Shown here in pieces: positions 36,711 through 50,400 of a DNA stretch of 64,000 nt (position 1 is its first letter; every line of letters starts with the position of its first letter). Source of the DNA: Wuchereria bancrofti. Taxonomy: Eukaryota; Nematoda; Chromadorea; Rhabditida; Onchocercidae. Made by a program: the position numbers and the translations under genes. Below the pieces are notes generated by a model, which had not been told where the DNA came from, searched no databases, and saw only the letters and a program-made list of their open reading frames with translations. The stretch is taken from contig SSBO01000008.1 in NCBI GenBank assembly GCA_005281725.1, positions 5,337,750 to 5,401,749 of the forward strand. The letters are read 5' to 3'.

Positions 36711-39226
36711 ATGGATGAAGTTGGTAAATACGATGTTGTCCTTCTGGGCTTGGCGCAACAAATGGAAGGTGGTGTGCCGCAGCTTTTAGATGTATTATTC
36801 GGGTAATCTATCTACTTTATCCACTTTTCATTCATTCACTAATTTCTTAAGGAAAAAAGAATTATTTCCCAAACTTTTAATGATTTAGATTATGCAACTG
36901 GTATCTTTAAAGTTGAAATATTTTAAATTAACTTTAACGTAATTCTCAGTGTATTTTCCTCCTTATATTTAGTTAAAGTTACGTGATTCTCATATGTTTT
37001 AGATTGTTATCTGGTTTTTCTTTTGTTTTTAGTTTCCTCTCACGAAAAACGGATTTCTACACTGGTGCTGATATCACAAAGGCTCGAGAAATGGTCTTGA
37101 AGGCATTTGATAAACATAGTGAATCAGCAAAACAGGTGGAAATGATTGGATTTAGAGTAGAAGAATTTAATGTTGATTTAAATTTTCTGCAAGATCTTTT
37201 AAATTTTGTAGGTTGCCGAAGAAACGAAAAAGCGACGTGCTGAGGAGCAAAAGCGCTTGGAAGAACGACGAGCGGCACAGAGAGCAAAAGAGGTATCAAT
37301 TTTTTTGTTTATTCGCTTGGAATAAATTTTTTTTTTTTCACCTAAATGATTTGTATCTACAACATTTTCTCCAACAAGTTTGATTTGGAATTGGTTTTCT
37401 AAATCGGATAAATAATAAGATATAAGTGAAAGAATGGTTTTATTCTTTTCTGTGTTCCAAGTAAGTGATTTTAAATATTAAGCCTTTGATTTTGTTTGAA
37501 AGAACTTTGCATAACTGTATGCATCAGAGAACTGCATTCCCAAAAACACTGTAGAAATAATTGAATAAATTTTGTTGTTATTGGATGCATTTTTTAAAGG
37601 AAGCCGAAATGAATGAACCACGGATTCGTGAAATCACTGATGAAGAGGCTGCAGAACTTGAGAAGATGAAGAATGGTAGCATAAAAATTCCATCAGTTGC
37701 TGCAGGTATTTTTTTTCCTAGCTTTATAGAGTGAAAATAGAATATTATTCTTACTTGTCAAACAATTACGTAAAATGATAAATATTATAGACAATGGCAA
37801 GGAGAAGGATAAAGAAAGTGGTGAGGAAGAGGAAGATCCAGAAGACAAAGGAAAATTAAAGCCAAATGCTGGTAACGGTTGTAATTTGGAGAAATATCAG
37901 TGGACCCAAACATTAAGTGAAATAGAGGTATATATTTATATTTATCTAATCATCTATATATATTTTTTAACACTATATCACGTTTAATTTCATTTTTGAT
38001 TTGATAGTTATCAAGTAAAATCACCAATGTGATTTATGTGTAAACATGATGAGTTAATATAATATGTATTATTGAATGCAGGAAATTTTCGTTTTTTTTT
38101 ACAGCACTGACTCAGATGAATATGATATATTCAGGAGAAAGGAAACTTCGTAAGTATTCGGGTTTTTTTATAGGTTCGAGTTCCACTTAAAGTTGGTTTT
38201 CCTTTGAAAGCAAAGGATGTAATTGTAGAATTCGGTAAAGAAAAGCTGAAAGTTGGTCTGAAGGTTAGTCTTTTGTTGGAAGTTACATTTTTGTATCCCT
38301 AACATTTATGATACTTTTTATTTATATATACTACATTTCGTACAATATGGAAACAAGTAGATGAAATAATGATCAATGATGTTTCCAGTCTTTATTCTTT
38401 TTTAGGGACATGAACCAATAATAGATGGTTCTCTACGTGCAGCTGTAAAGGTTGAAAGCGCAACGTGGGTTCTAGAAGACCGTAAGACCATTGTTCTTAC
38501 TTTGGAAAAGGTCAATTTTTTCTGACTGTTTTTGTACGGAACTGTAATTGTAAGCGTTTATTAACATTGTGCATAAATACCTAAATTATCCAAAATTATA
38601 GTTTAAACATGTGGATATTTAAATTTTTTTTTTGCATAGGCACCGGATATAAAATAACGGCTTTTTTTCTAGATCAAAAATCATCAGATCAAGAAACCTA
38701 AAATTTTAGATGAATGGTATGGAATGGTGGAATCGGTTGATGACAACGGATCCGGAAATAAACACCAAAAAGGTGCAGCCTGAGAACTCGAAGCTTTCTG
38801 ATTTAGATGGTGAAACAAGACAAATGGTTGAAAAGGTAATTTGAGAGAACCTTTGAAAAAATTAAGATCCTTTTTATTCACAGACGAAATTCTTTTTTTT
38901 TTTTAATTTCAGATGATGTATGACCAGAGGCAGAAAGAATTGGGACTACCAACATCGGAAGAGAAGAAGAAACGAGATTTGTTGAAAACGTTAGTTTTTT
39001 TAAAGCATTTAAATGCTTTCCAGTGTGTATACTACCATTTAGTTCTGGAAGATAAATTATCAGGTTTTACTTTCAATTTTTGATCAGTTTGTTTTAGTGG
39101 CATATGTTTCTAGACATATTTTCCAAAGTTCTCAGCATCCAGAGGTGGTTTTTTTAAAAATGGTTTAATTCCAGATTTATGGAACAGCATCCGGAGATGG
39201 ACTTTTCGCAAGCGAAATTTTCGTGA
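36711..39226 (+). CDS. NUDC: Nuclear distribution protein NudC
   Basis: Ten exons (36711-36802, 37033-37135, 37212-37292, 37600-37705, 37791-37927, 38174-38263, 38406-38510, 38710-38835, 38913-38989, 39175-39226) give about 322 residues (human 331). The N-terminal domain has [20 protein letters not shown] and [11 protein letters not shown] charged coiled-coil stretch follows ([20 protein letters not shown]), then an acidic linker and [12 protein letters not shown]. The CS/p23-like domain runs from [18 protein letters not shown] through [13 protein letters not shown] and [17 protein letters not shown]. The C-terminus keeps [38 protein letters not shown], and ends [13 protein letters not shown]. 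NudC is an Hsp90-linked co-chaperone needed for dynein/dynactin function, nuclear migration and cytokinesis; the C. elegans orthologue is nud-1. Every family block is intact. Confidence 0.97.
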
Positions 39227-39378
39227 ATTATTTTTTGTTTTGCTATGTGCGAAGGATTGAAGACTTCAGAAATTTTTTTTTTTTTTGGAAAAAGTACTCA
39301 TCTTTGATTCCTTTCGATCAGCTGCAATTTGATTGACTGATAAACTTATGAGACAATTTCTTCGTCCTAGGTTCACTC

Positions 39379-39642
39379 ATGAGACCGTTTGAACATGTTT
39401 TTGATCTCACTGACAGTTTGTCCGTATGCCCTGCTAAATTTCCTTCTTATGAATCGGAATTATTGGAGTTAGTACCGGAAGTTATTGAAATTCAGAAAAT
39501 TAATGATTTTAGTTATAAAACTAAATTTCGGCTTTCATTGATTCTGCTCTTATCAAACTTCATATTTGCATATTTTCCAGTTTTTATCTTTGTTAATTAT
39601 ATAATGTGTATTTTTCACCTAACATTTTCAGTGGAGCAGTAA
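39379..39642 (+). CDS. Possible small ORF downstream of NUDC
   Basis: An 87-codon frame opens 9 bases after a TTCGTCCTAG acceptor and 153 bases after the NUDC stop, the spacing of a downstream operon gene. It begins MRPFEHVFDLTDSLSV, has an acidic middle (SELLELVPEVIEIQKIND), and ends in a strongly hydrophobic stretch that could be one or two membrane segments. No family is recognised. It could equally be NUDC 3' untranslated sequence that is open by chance. Confidence 0.25.
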   Translation: MRPFEHVFDLTDSLSVCPAKFPSYESELLELVPEVIEIQKINDFSYKTKFRLSLILLLSNFIFAYFPVFIFVNYIMCIFHLTFSVEQ

Positions 39643-40415
39643 AAATACATCAAAAAACTTTTCGACAGTTTTCTTCGGTATCTTCTTTCCACGTGTTTTT
39701 TTTCTTTACTTGAGAGTATGAAAGGATGCATACTAAAAATCGTATATGCTTTCGTACACACGTGTAGTCATGCATGTAAATCTTGTTGACTTCACAGTGT
39801 CCTATTTCGTCTTGCATGAAAGTAGGGAGAGTTCGTTATTACACGTTATATTATTGACGAAACACAACACCGTACAAGGAAATCATGCGGAGCGTGTCAC
39901 TCATACTTAATGTAATGTGTAGTGGAGATCGAGGAATACAGCGATACATGGCTGTTGAAATATTTTTGAATTAGACGAAGTATGCACGCAAGACAGCGAA
40001 ACAAAATCCAAATAACGTTGGCATGTGCAATGCATATTTCCCGAGGGCAGCAGGTATAACCGTCGTCAATTTCTGCTTAACCAGAAAAGTCTAATCCATA
40101 CCAATCATCTACATATTCTTACGACGTCATTCCTTATTATGTCCTCTGTCCTATGTTTGTGAGGCAGTGTCTTTAGGAACGGAACTCACAATTCTAGTCG
40201 ACGTGACCCATACATGCAATTAACATGACTGATTGCTACTTAATGTTATGGAATTTACATGATTTAGCACCAGTCGATGTAACTAATCCACACTACTTTA
40301 TCATTTGCTGATGTGCCTATTCAAATCTATACTGATTTTTTCACTTTAATTAATAGCTTGGATAATCCTCCAGCAATAAGCATTGGTTGGTATGGCTAGA
40401 CAACAAATAAAGAAC
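39643..40415. other. Intergenic between NUDC and RPL39, no gene recognised
   Basis: Between the small ORF and the 3' end of the convergent RPL39 gene. Base composition is less AT-skewed than other spacers here, but I find no splice-supported exon, tRNA box pair or other RNA signature. Confidence 0.45.
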
Positions 40416-40421
40416 TTTATT
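40416..40421 (-). terminator. Poly(A) signal AATAAA for RPL39
   Basis: Minus-strand AATAAA 64 bases beyond the RPL39 stop codon. Confidence 0.55.
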
Positions 40422-40484
40422 TCTTAACAAAAAAACAATATCAACGTGGAATTCTCCAGCAGTAAAGCAAGGAAGCTACAATTT

Positions 40485-40964
40485 TTACAACTTCAGCTTT
40501 GTTCGACGCCAGTGTCTTCTTTTCGCATTGTAACGAATCTTACTTCCTGTCTTCATGCGAGCCCACTGAGGTAACGGTCTAAAAACATGCCGAGGTTAGT
40601 TAAAGTAGTTAAAGTAGGACTTGTTCTAAGAAGCGGAAAAAAAGACAAAAATATGTGCCATATAATTCAAGCACATTTCTCACTAGAAAGTATGCCAAAC
40701 CAAAATTGAATCATTCTGCGAGCGACAACAATGAGAGGGAAGAAATAGGTTAACATAATTAAAACTGAATGGTACCAACAACAAAATCAAAATCAAGTTA
40801 CAAATCTACAAAATGAAGTCTACAAAATCAATTCCAGAAATTGATTTCATAACAAAAACAGCTCAATCAAACAGAATGGTCAATTGGAAATGGTACACTT
40901 GCCTATTTTGCTTCGCCTTTTTGGCCAATTTACGCTTAATAATGAATGTTTTATGTGCCGCCAT
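40485..40964 (-). CDS. RPL39: Large ribosomal subunit protein eL39
   Basis: Two short exons, 40903-40964 and 40485-40578 on the minus strand, give 51 residues, the family's usual length. The sequence is [20 protein letters not shown], then [20 protein letters not shown] and [11 protein letters not shown], matching eL39 throughout. This very basic protein lines the peptide exit tunnel of the cytosolic 60S subunit. The intron begins with GC, not GT: exon 1 ends AATAG followed by GCAAGT, the preferred form of GC-AG introns, and the acceptor is TTTTTAG; phase 2 restores the Arg of QNRPLPQW exactly. No in-frame GT alternative keeps the protein. A strong acceptor (T-run then TTTCAG) ends 22 bases upstream of the ATG. 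It lies antisense between NUDC and AP3S. Confidence 0.96.
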
Positions 40965-40986
40965 CACAAGATGTGAAAGAGAAATG

Positions 40987-40988
40987 CT
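40987..40988 (-). promoter_or_regulatory. Candidate trans-splice acceptor of RPL39
   Basis: On the minus strand a long T-run ends TTTTTCAG, 22 bases before the ATG; the leader CATTTCTCTTTCACATCTTG is pyrimidine-rich, as in many ribosomal protein mRNAs. Confidence 0.6.
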
Positions 40989-41590
40989 GAAAAAAAAAGA
41001 AAACACTTCATAAATACATTTGTTCACAATCATATAACATGGGAATTAATTACGTATGATCGATCATATATTCCTTCCCATCCACTTTTTTTTTTACATT
41101 ACATGGATAACTTACGAGCGACTAGAGCGAAGCGTTAAAAGTTAGAAACTAAAAGGATAAGTGCAGCCACGTACGTACGCTATAAATCACAAACCAATTC
41201 CCTATGTTAAGATGCACGTAAACACATTTCAACTCAATATCTCACGAGTAAAATCGTAATAACCCACCAAGCCTTTGCAATTACGTACCCAAAATATTGA
41301 TCATAAAACCGTATACCAACTCCCAGTAGAATAAGTCAGATATTTGATGGGGAGTCATTTTCGCTTCTCGTTGGTACACGTGCATTACTCTTTCGTTTCT
41401 TGTTAGTGTATGCTTTACCTATAGTTAATTAAATTATTAAAACTAATTGTTGGGATTAAATTTTCGAAATATCGAGGCTAAAATTTTATGAAGTAAATTA
41501 CTTATGTTTTTTTCCTTTTTTTTAAGGAAAGGATGGACGATGAATGAATAAAATGGAAAATCGGTGAGAAATAAATACCTGTTCGGAAGT
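40989..41590. other. Intergenic between divergent RPL39 and AP3S
   Basis: About 600 bases that should contain both promoters. It includes a GTACGTACG run near 41171 and no recognisable exon. Confidence 0.45.
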
Positions 41591-43286
41591 ATGATTAAAG
41601 CAATTTTGGTATTCAATAATCATGGGAAACCACGTTTGTTGAAATTTTATGTTCATTATGTAAGTTAAAAGAAAAAATCATAACATGGGACATGTTAATT
41701 CCAGTGAATTATTAAATACCTAAGATACACGTTACATATTAGTAATGTTTGTTGAAATTAAATTTCTTTTTCATCTTGATGTTTGCTTAAATGCAAGAAC
41801 GACATATCAGTTAATCGGAGATATATTAGCGATATTCTGGCAAAGTCGAGTGAAATGCAGCAGTTAAAAATGTGTATTTATCAGCTAGTTAAAACATGAA
41901 AAATGTAGTGATATTTCTTCGGAAATTTAACAGAACTTTAGAGCTTCAGGACTGCTGAATGTTACACTTCATGTACTTTCCAATCTGCATGTCACTAAAT
42001 TATGTCATTCTACGGAGGGAAGTTTTAAATAGAATTCTGTAAATTATAATTGTGTGATTTTTTATATTAACAATTCATTATTATGAGGAAGTACAGTCAA
42101 TAGTCATTTGAGTGAAATTTTGTAAATAAATTGAAATTTGTAGGGTGAAGAAGAACAACAACATATTATACGCGAAACATTCCAGTTGGTTTCGAAACGA
42201 GATGATAATGTTTGCAATTTCTTGGAAGGTGGCTCGTTAATTGGTGGATCTGATTATAAGCTGATATACCGACATTATGCAACACTTTATTTTGTATTTT
42301 GTGTTGATTCATCGGAAAGCGAACTTGGCATTCTTGATCTTATACAGGTAACTTGTGGGATAGATATTAAAAAATAGCATGGTTCACTTTAATTTTATTT
42401 AATTAGTGGAAAGGATTAATGTTACATAAAGTTGTGATATGTTTTAAACCATTAATAAGAATTCCTTGCTTTATCTGATATTTAAAGAGCAATAAGGATG
42501 TTATGTGATCATGATGCCTTCTAGACTACTGACTAGTTGCTTATCTTTTTCCAGATAGAAACTGAGAATTGAAGGATGCATAGATATAAATTAATAATAT
42601 GAAGAAGGAAACTTCTACATATATTGCGGTTAATGATTTGTGAAACGTTAATAAGTATTCCTTTCAGGTATTTGTTGAAACATTGGATCGATGTTTCGAG
42701 AATGTTTGTGAGTTGGATCTGATCTTTCACGTTGATAAAGTACGTTTTCATCAAAATTCTTGTTGACCTGATGCAGTAAAATTATTGAATTATCAAATTT
42801 TATACATCTCAGTTATTTTACTTATTGTATTGTTTAATTCTACTTTAACTTGTTCATAGGTACACCATATACTCGATGAACTAGTTATGGGAGGAATGGT
42901 GCTAGAAACAAATATGACCGAAATTCTTTTACGGATACAGGAACAGGAGAAGATGGAAAAAGAAGAGGTTCATACTGTTTTTTTTATATTCTTTGTTTAA
43001 AATTTTAGATGGATATCTATATTTTTTATGTTCAGAATGGAAGGAATATGAATAAGTTTTTGTTTTTATTTTTTAAAGGGCTTCAGGAACAGTCATTTTT
43101 ATTAGTTGTGAATATTCTTTACTTATAATGAAATCATTGTAGATTTCATGAATGTTTTTATAGGCTGGAATTGCAGCAGCTCCAGCTCGTGCTGTTAGTG
43201 CTGTAAAAAGTATGAATATATCGCAACATATCAAAGATTTCAAGCTTGCTGATATCAATTTATCAAATATAAAAAAACCGTTCTGA
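41591..43286 (+). CDS. AP3S1: AP-3 complex subunit sigma
   Basis: Five exons (41591-41659, 42144-42347, 42668-42739, 42860-42967, 43164-43286), nearly all joined in phase 0, give 191 residues, the family length. The protein starts MIKAILVFNNHGKPRLLKFY and keeps QQHIIRETFQLVSKRDDNVC, NFLEGGSLIGGSDYKLIYRH, YATLYFVFCVDSSESELGIL, VETLDRCFENVCELDLIFHV and the PARAVSAVKSMN tail that separates AP-3 sigma from sigma-1 and sigma-2. It is the small chain of the AP-3 adaptor, which sorts cargo from endosomes to lysosomes and lysosome-related organelles such as nematode gut granules. No clear trans-splice acceptor adjoins the ATG. One donor is GTTCAT. Vertebrates have two paralogues; this resembles both about equally. 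Confidence 0.97.
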
Positions 43287-44433
43287 AAAACATGTTGAAC
43301 TATATCAGCTTTTTTATAAGAATATGCGAAGAGGTACTGATAAATTTTCCTTCTTGTCTAGGATCTTCGAAAATGATTACGTTAAATTCTCTATATAAAT
43401 CGACGGTTCAATTTCCTTATACCTTTTTTCCCATTATCGTACTATTTTAGATCTTTTTCGGGAGTATGTCACCAGTCTTGAACCTATGAAATTGTTCACA
43501 ATGCCAAATATAAAGCAGTGAAACTTAATTTGTTGTCAATACACTGTATAAAGACAATAGACTAATTTGTTGCGGATTGGTTCTGTATTATTTTTCTGAA
43601 AATTTTTAAATCGAGCAGTAATTGAGCACCTTATTGTTTACATTCTTTTATCTGTTTAATGTTTATTATTTTACGACATTGTGCTGTGATAAAATGTTCG
43701 CTTTCATTCTACATATTTGTTTTACATTCTGGACTGTTCAAAAATTGTGAGAAATTTGCTTCTTTTGTCGAATTGAATGTATGCGGCAAAATTAATTAAT
43801 TCCCCTCTGTTTAAATATTCAAGTGAAAACAAGTATTCGAGGCATCGATAAACAGTTATTCTGCTTCCAATCTTTATAGTTAAGCTTTAGAACAGCTCAG
43901 AGGCTGTCCGAGTTTTGTTTAGAATTTGTTTAGCGGGAAGGACACTGTAGTAATAACTGCAGGAAAGGATATTGTAGTAATAATTGGTATGTGAGTAGAA
44001 ATATGAAAGTATTTGATTAAATCGGTCGTTATTTATTCTCGGCCTGCATAGTTTTATTCATTTATTTACTTAAAAAACTTTAGTACAATATTTTTAACTG
44101 CAATATTGTCAAATACTTTAAATAGTTTTATCTCTATTTAGTTTTTCTTACTGGACTGATAGCATTATAAAAATTCTTTGCTAATGTTCTCACTATTAAA
44201 ATCGTGAGCTGAATTCTCCTAAAAATAATTTTAATCTTGGAAATCATTTAACTTAAATATTTAGGTTAGGAATCTTTGTTCTGTGTCTCTTATATAGAAA
44301 GTCAACGAACTAGAAAGTTTGAATTTTTCAGTTTTATAATTTCTCAGAGAAAAGATTTTTTTTTTTGAAACCTTCACTAAGAATGAAGTTCCATTAGGTA
44401 TTTAATTCGAAGATTTTAATTTAATTTAATTCC
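43287..44433. other. Intergenic between AP3S and the propeller gene
   Basis: No gene seen. The stretch from about 43645 to 43875 has a diverged copy at about 52713-52920, so it marks the left edge of a segmental duplication. Confidence 0.6.
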
Positions 44434-44435
44434 AG
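44434..44435 (+). promoter_or_regulatory. Candidate trans-splice acceptor of propeller gene
   Basis: TTAATTCCAG ends 11 bases before the ATG at 44447. Confidence 0.45.
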
Positions 44436-44446
44436 AACTTCATTCC

Positions 44447-47400
44447 ATGCATTTATTCAATATTTTCCTTTTTCTGTTTGCCGGAACAGTCATATTTGCG
44501 GAACTTCGTTTTTCAGCTGAACATCATCTTAGCAATATTCGCCAGTTAACATTTGGCGGGCAAAATGCTGAAGGATATTTCAGGTTAACCTAATCCAAAT
44601 TCTCGCCATAATTTTTTTCTTAATTTTTTTTTTTTGAGAAAGAAAAATTTCATCGTTACACATTTCTGCTTGCTTTCTGCTTGTTATCTATCCTGTAAAA
44701 ACAATAAATTCCAAAGTTTAAATAAGTAACTGATTAAAAAATATATTAAAATTAGTAAAACCGTTTCCGCTTCCTCTCTTATTTATGTTCTTATTTATGT
44801 TTCTTCTAGAAATTTAATTGTATCATTACATAGATATTTTAAGTTTTGATGGAAATTGGCTAACCTTTCAAGCAGCTGGCGTATCGGAATATGGCACATC
44901 TTGCGACCAAGTATTTCTTACTTTAATTTGAAATTGAGTTTTAATTTCACTTTAAACTAACTCATGTATTTCGGAGAATAATCGGATAATTTCCTAACTA
45001 TAGAAATTTCTACCTTAAATCATTTTTCTTTCCAATTCCAGTGCTTGTTTCCATACTTAGCTTCTTATCAACATTTTGAAATTGACGTTTAAAAATTGTT
45101 AAAAACTGTTTGTGGAATTGCAGATTTACAAGCTTGACTTAACTGTTCCACTGGAGAAACAAATTCCACAAAGAATTAGCTCAGGTAAGACTTGATATTT
45201 TTAAATGACTAATTCCTGAAATAAGATTTTTGAGTCGTTATCATGCACATTTCACTTCTGCATACACTAATATAATCTTTTATATTACATAATCATTTGT
45301 ATAATCCTAATATGCAAGTAATATGTTTTTGTTGTATTTATGGGCCTCACTTTTTTCTTTCTTTTTTCATAAATATTTCAATTTTTCAGCATTAATTTAA
45401 ATTTCGTTTTGTTTTTTTTGATTTTCTCCAACTTTGAACTGGTCATTTTCTTTCATTTATTTGTAATTCTATCCTAATATTTATTCTATTTGTCTAGCAA
45501 AATTTGTTCCACTTTCTAATTCATTGCAAAATTTCAGCTGAAAAACTTCATTTCAGGTATTGGAGCCTGCACTTGTTCTTATTTTTATCCAGACAATCGT
45601 CATATGATCTATGCGGGTACTTTTCAGCATGCAAATTTCACTCCATCAGTTAATATTGAAAGCTGTCCGATAAAAACATGTCAAACACAACGAGCTAAAA
45701 CAGACCCACATTTAAAACATTTGTGTAAGTAATGATATTTATGACACTTATTTTTCTGCAAAATTTTATATTGTAGTATTTTGGACTATGAAATTTTATA
45801 AATATTTCTTTATGGTTATCTTTATAGTCATCATTTATCTATAAAAAGAGTGAATTTTGAAAATGCACAGCTGATGTTTAATTCCTTGTTTTGATATTTT
45901 GATGTTTAACTTGCCCACTTAAGTTTTGTTTATACACTTGGTAATATTAATTTTATTAGTCTGAGCAATAAATTCACATGACGGAGTTAAAATATGAAGC
46001 TGAAGAATTTGAAGTGCAAACTGAGAATTAATTTTGAAAAAAAAGAGTATGAAAAAGACGAAATTAATCATTTAAGTTAGAAACTCTCAAATTTTCTGTT
46101 TTGTCGAAATATAATAGATTCTTTTCTCGTTCTTTTTTTAAAACAAATACAGAAGTAATAAATGCTTTATTTTTAGCATGGCATGCTTAATTGCAATTTG
46201 CTAAGATAACAAAGCATAATAAGACTTCTTACAGGTAATACGAGTTATACATGGGATCTATTTCCGGAATATGATATTTTTAAGGTTCTTTTTGAAAATT
46301 TCAATATAAGGAAAAATTTTTCATCTTTCCTTTCATATTCCCTATTACTATTTTTATAAAAATATGCAAAATTTTTATCAATTATTAAGTTTTTTTTTTG
46401 AAATCCGAATTGTTAGCAAATTATAGGTGAATGAGTTTGGTACAGTCATAACTCGTTTGACTAATACGACAGGATATGATGCTGAAGGAGCTGTCTCGCC
46501 GGATGGTCGAAAAATTGTATTTACATCATTACGAAGTGGTGACCCGGAAATCTGGATCATGAATTCGGATGGAACGGAACCAGAACAGGTTTAACATTCT
46601 TTTGTTATTTTGTTATGGTTTTATGACAACAAAATACAGTTTCAGTTTGTTGAACAGCTAAATTGATGGATTAATCATGGATTTTTTTTTTCCATTCTAT
46701 GTGCATTTATTGCTTGCTGAGAAAATAAATTTCATTCAACTTTTTTTGAATTATTATAATATTTACAATAGTATGCTATAAATTGTAACATACAATTAAT
46801 TTCAGTTAACGGATGAACTTGGTTATGATGGAGGTCCATTTTTCAGTCCGGATGGATCTAAAATTGTTTTTCGTGCATCAAGGCCGAATACTAGCGAAGA
46901 AATTCAAACATACAAAGATTTACTCTCGTATGTTGAATTTCTTGCTATCTATCTTAATATCTATCTTAGCATACAAAGATTTGCTCTCGTATATTGAACT
47001 TCCTGCTATCATTAAATTAGAATAATAAGTATATTCTAATATTCTGCAGTATATATTTAGTGAATGGCATTGTAATTAAGTGCTAGATAAGATTAAGCAT
47101 AGGTTTCTTTTGGGAATTTATTATGTTTTGTTCAAATTTAATTGCTTATTTCATTTCATTGCATATAATTGTATTATATTTACTACCATATAATTTCATT
47201 ATATTTATTTATTTTCAAACTAATTCTACAACTTTTTCAGCTACAATTTAGTGTCACCACTTAAAATGGAACTTTATACAATTAATATTGATGGTAGTGG
47301 TTTAAGAAAGGTTACATCTCTCGGTGGTTCTAATTGGGCTCCATTTTATATGCCGGATAATCGTTACATTATCTTCAGTTCAAATTTTAATGAAACTGGT

Positions 47401-50400
47401 GGCCATTTTGGGGCATTTAATTTGTACATGATTGATGAAGCAGGTGGTGATGTTGAACGGGTAAAAATTTTTGCACTACTAGTAGTTTGTTGTATTACTA
47501 AGAAAAAAAAAGATATATCCGAGAATTCATGACAAAACATTCCTTAATGATGATGCAACTATTATTACCTGATCACATCAATTATTTTATCATTCATCGA
47601 AAATTTGTCTTTAAAAATTTTGCCTTTTGAAAAAAGTAACAAATTATGCTTGGTATTTTTGGTATATATTTCAATGAAAAGTGTTGATTTTGAAAAGAAA
47701 AAAAAAACGACTTTATGACAGATAACTTTCAATGAAGGTGGATTTGATGCTTTTCCGATGTTTGATCGAACTGGTCGACGCTTGGTTTGGAGCAGTAGTC
47801 GAAATGGACGTAGTCGAAGTGAACTAAATCTTTTCATCGCTGACTGGCATGATAATGGCACAATGAATATTGCAAATGAAATGAAGGTGTGATTTCTAAA
47901 TTGTACGACGAAATGTTACTTTTTTTAGTGCAAACGTGAAATATATCGAGGAGTAAAAATGTTTTAATATGTTTTCTGTTAATATCTTTTTTTTAGGAAG
48001 AAAATTTGACTAGTTCTAATTTGCTACGTATTATGATGGGAAAAAATTATCCAAAAAAGATTGAACAGCTCACCAATGATGACATTAACATGGCAGGTTC
48101 TTTCAGGTAAATTTTTATTCATATATAAATCAGCACTATCGAACCATTCTAGTTTTAATTTAACGTCTGGTTAAACTAACTATAATTAAATCATTTATTG
48201 TTTCATACATTTTAATAATATGGCAACTTATAATTTAAATTACATTTCATGGCAAGGTCTCAGTAGTTTTAGTACTGATCAGTAGTAAACAACGATTCAT
48301 AATTGTTGGCAAAGATACTGATCATGGGAAAAATAAATTTAGCCGAAGCTATATTCGTTTCAATTACTGTTGAAATCATTTCTTATTTTATAGTTTCGAT
48401 GATAAAAGAATAATTTATGAAGGATATGGTACTCACCTTTACGATGCAACATGTGAACAAGTTCGTCCCATGTGCCATTAAATATGATTTTAATCTAATG
48501 ATATTTTATTTTTATTACCATGGTATATCATAATTCATTAAGTAGCGTTATATTTAGATATTCGATTTAGATCTTACAAGTTCATCACGAAGAATCAGAC
48601 GTTTAAGCACAGGTAATTCTTTATTAAATTTTGGGATGTTTTCGATCAATGTCAATGCTTCATCTCGATGCTAGTAGCTTTACTATTGATTTTAGTGTTT
48701 AAAAACAAAAAAGAACAGGAAACAACAATGAATTGTTTAGGTATTGGTGTTACCCGTTCACCGGCATATATATCTGATGATAATATCATAATATATGCTA
48801 GTAATATTCTTACGGCTAATCGCTCCATCTTAAACAGTTGTCCACGACGAGTATGTGCCATTGCAAGAAAATCATGGATAAAAGAGATTTGTAAATTTTT
48901 CAATTCTAATTTTCTAAATTCTTGTATTTCTCAACACTAAAATTGCTTTGCTTGTTATATGCTTCACTGCATTATTTATTCTTTAATTGTCCCATTCATA
49001 CTTCATTTCTTTAATTTATACATTCTGACATATTTGGAATATTCTATCATTACTTAGTCATCTTTCTTTACTACTAACAAATATGTAATAGGTACTGCTC
49101 ATATCTTTTCAGGTAAACGATCCCATGTTTTGGAATTGTATCCGGATTTTGAACTTATCAAGGTAAACAAGTATGGCAATTTTATTCGACGTCTAACAAA
49201 TACATCAGGTTATCTTGCATTTATTGAATCACACTGTTATTATATCACATGCAGCAGCCATAATACCTGGATTCATTATTTTCATAATTATTGATAAGTG
49301 TTATCAATATGCTGTATTGTCTTTACGGAGGTATATGAGTAACAGAGATGGATTCCATGGATTAAGTCGAAATCATATGAAAATAATTCTCTAAGTTATA
49401 AATTTTAGGTTATGATGGGGAAGCAAGTATATCCTCAGATGGAAAACATATCATCTTTACTTCAAGGAGGAATGGTGATCCTGATTTGTGGACAACGGAT
49501 ATCGATGGAAAAAATGCTAAGCAAGTATTGATTTTAGTTTTAAGTGCTTAGCAGATAATAAGGAACACAAGTGATTATATCTGGATGCTTGCTGCTACTC
49601 ACTTCTACTGATACTTCCTTATCAAATGATGGCTTGATTTTATACGATTCACTTTTTACATTTTTATCAAAACTGCTGCGTTACGATATTATCTGGAAAT
49701 GTTATTATTGCTAATTCGAAGCTCTTAGGACAATCATGAACGAATGATAAACGAAAGAGAAAGAAGTATACGCAATAACAGAATTATCGCATACGTGTTT
49801 CTTGTTCCTTTTTGTAGATAACAAAGACTATCGGTTATGAAGGTGGTGCGAAATTAAGTTCTGATGGACGATTCATTGTTTTTCACGCTTCACGTCCGAC
49901 TTCACCCAGTCAACTATTCAAGTATGGTTGGCTATTGCGGCGGTGAGTTTCATTCTCTTATCTTCTCTAAAAATTGTCAGCGTAAAACATGTTTTTATTA
50001 TTATCTATTATTGTTATTATTATCATTAAATTAGTCTCTTTTTTTACTTAAAAATTTTTCCATTTTGTATAGCTTTGCAGATATAATGCTGTTGAACTGG
50101 CTGATACCCAAATATTTTTGATGCATAGTGATGGAAGTGGCTTGAGGCAGCTGACGAAAAATGGAACAAATTTGTGGCCCACATTTCTAAACAATAAGCG
50201 TGTTTTGTTTGCCTCGAGTGGCATTTTAGAGGATGACACATTTAATATTTTTGCTGTTAACATCGACGGAAGCGAACTGGAGCAGGCATGACTTGCAGTA
50301 AAATTTTTTGTGCAAATTAAATATTAAAATTAAATGTAAAATTTCGTGGCATATTTAAATTTCGACGAAATCTGGAAATCAAATTTTTTTAATTGGTACT

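Noticed and set aside
48652..48940. Stand-alone gene starting MNCLGIGVTRS at about 48729
   Set aside because: The segment from 48741 matches propeller exon 4 in sequence and phase and follows exon 12; it is an internal exon, and the ATG lies in the intron.
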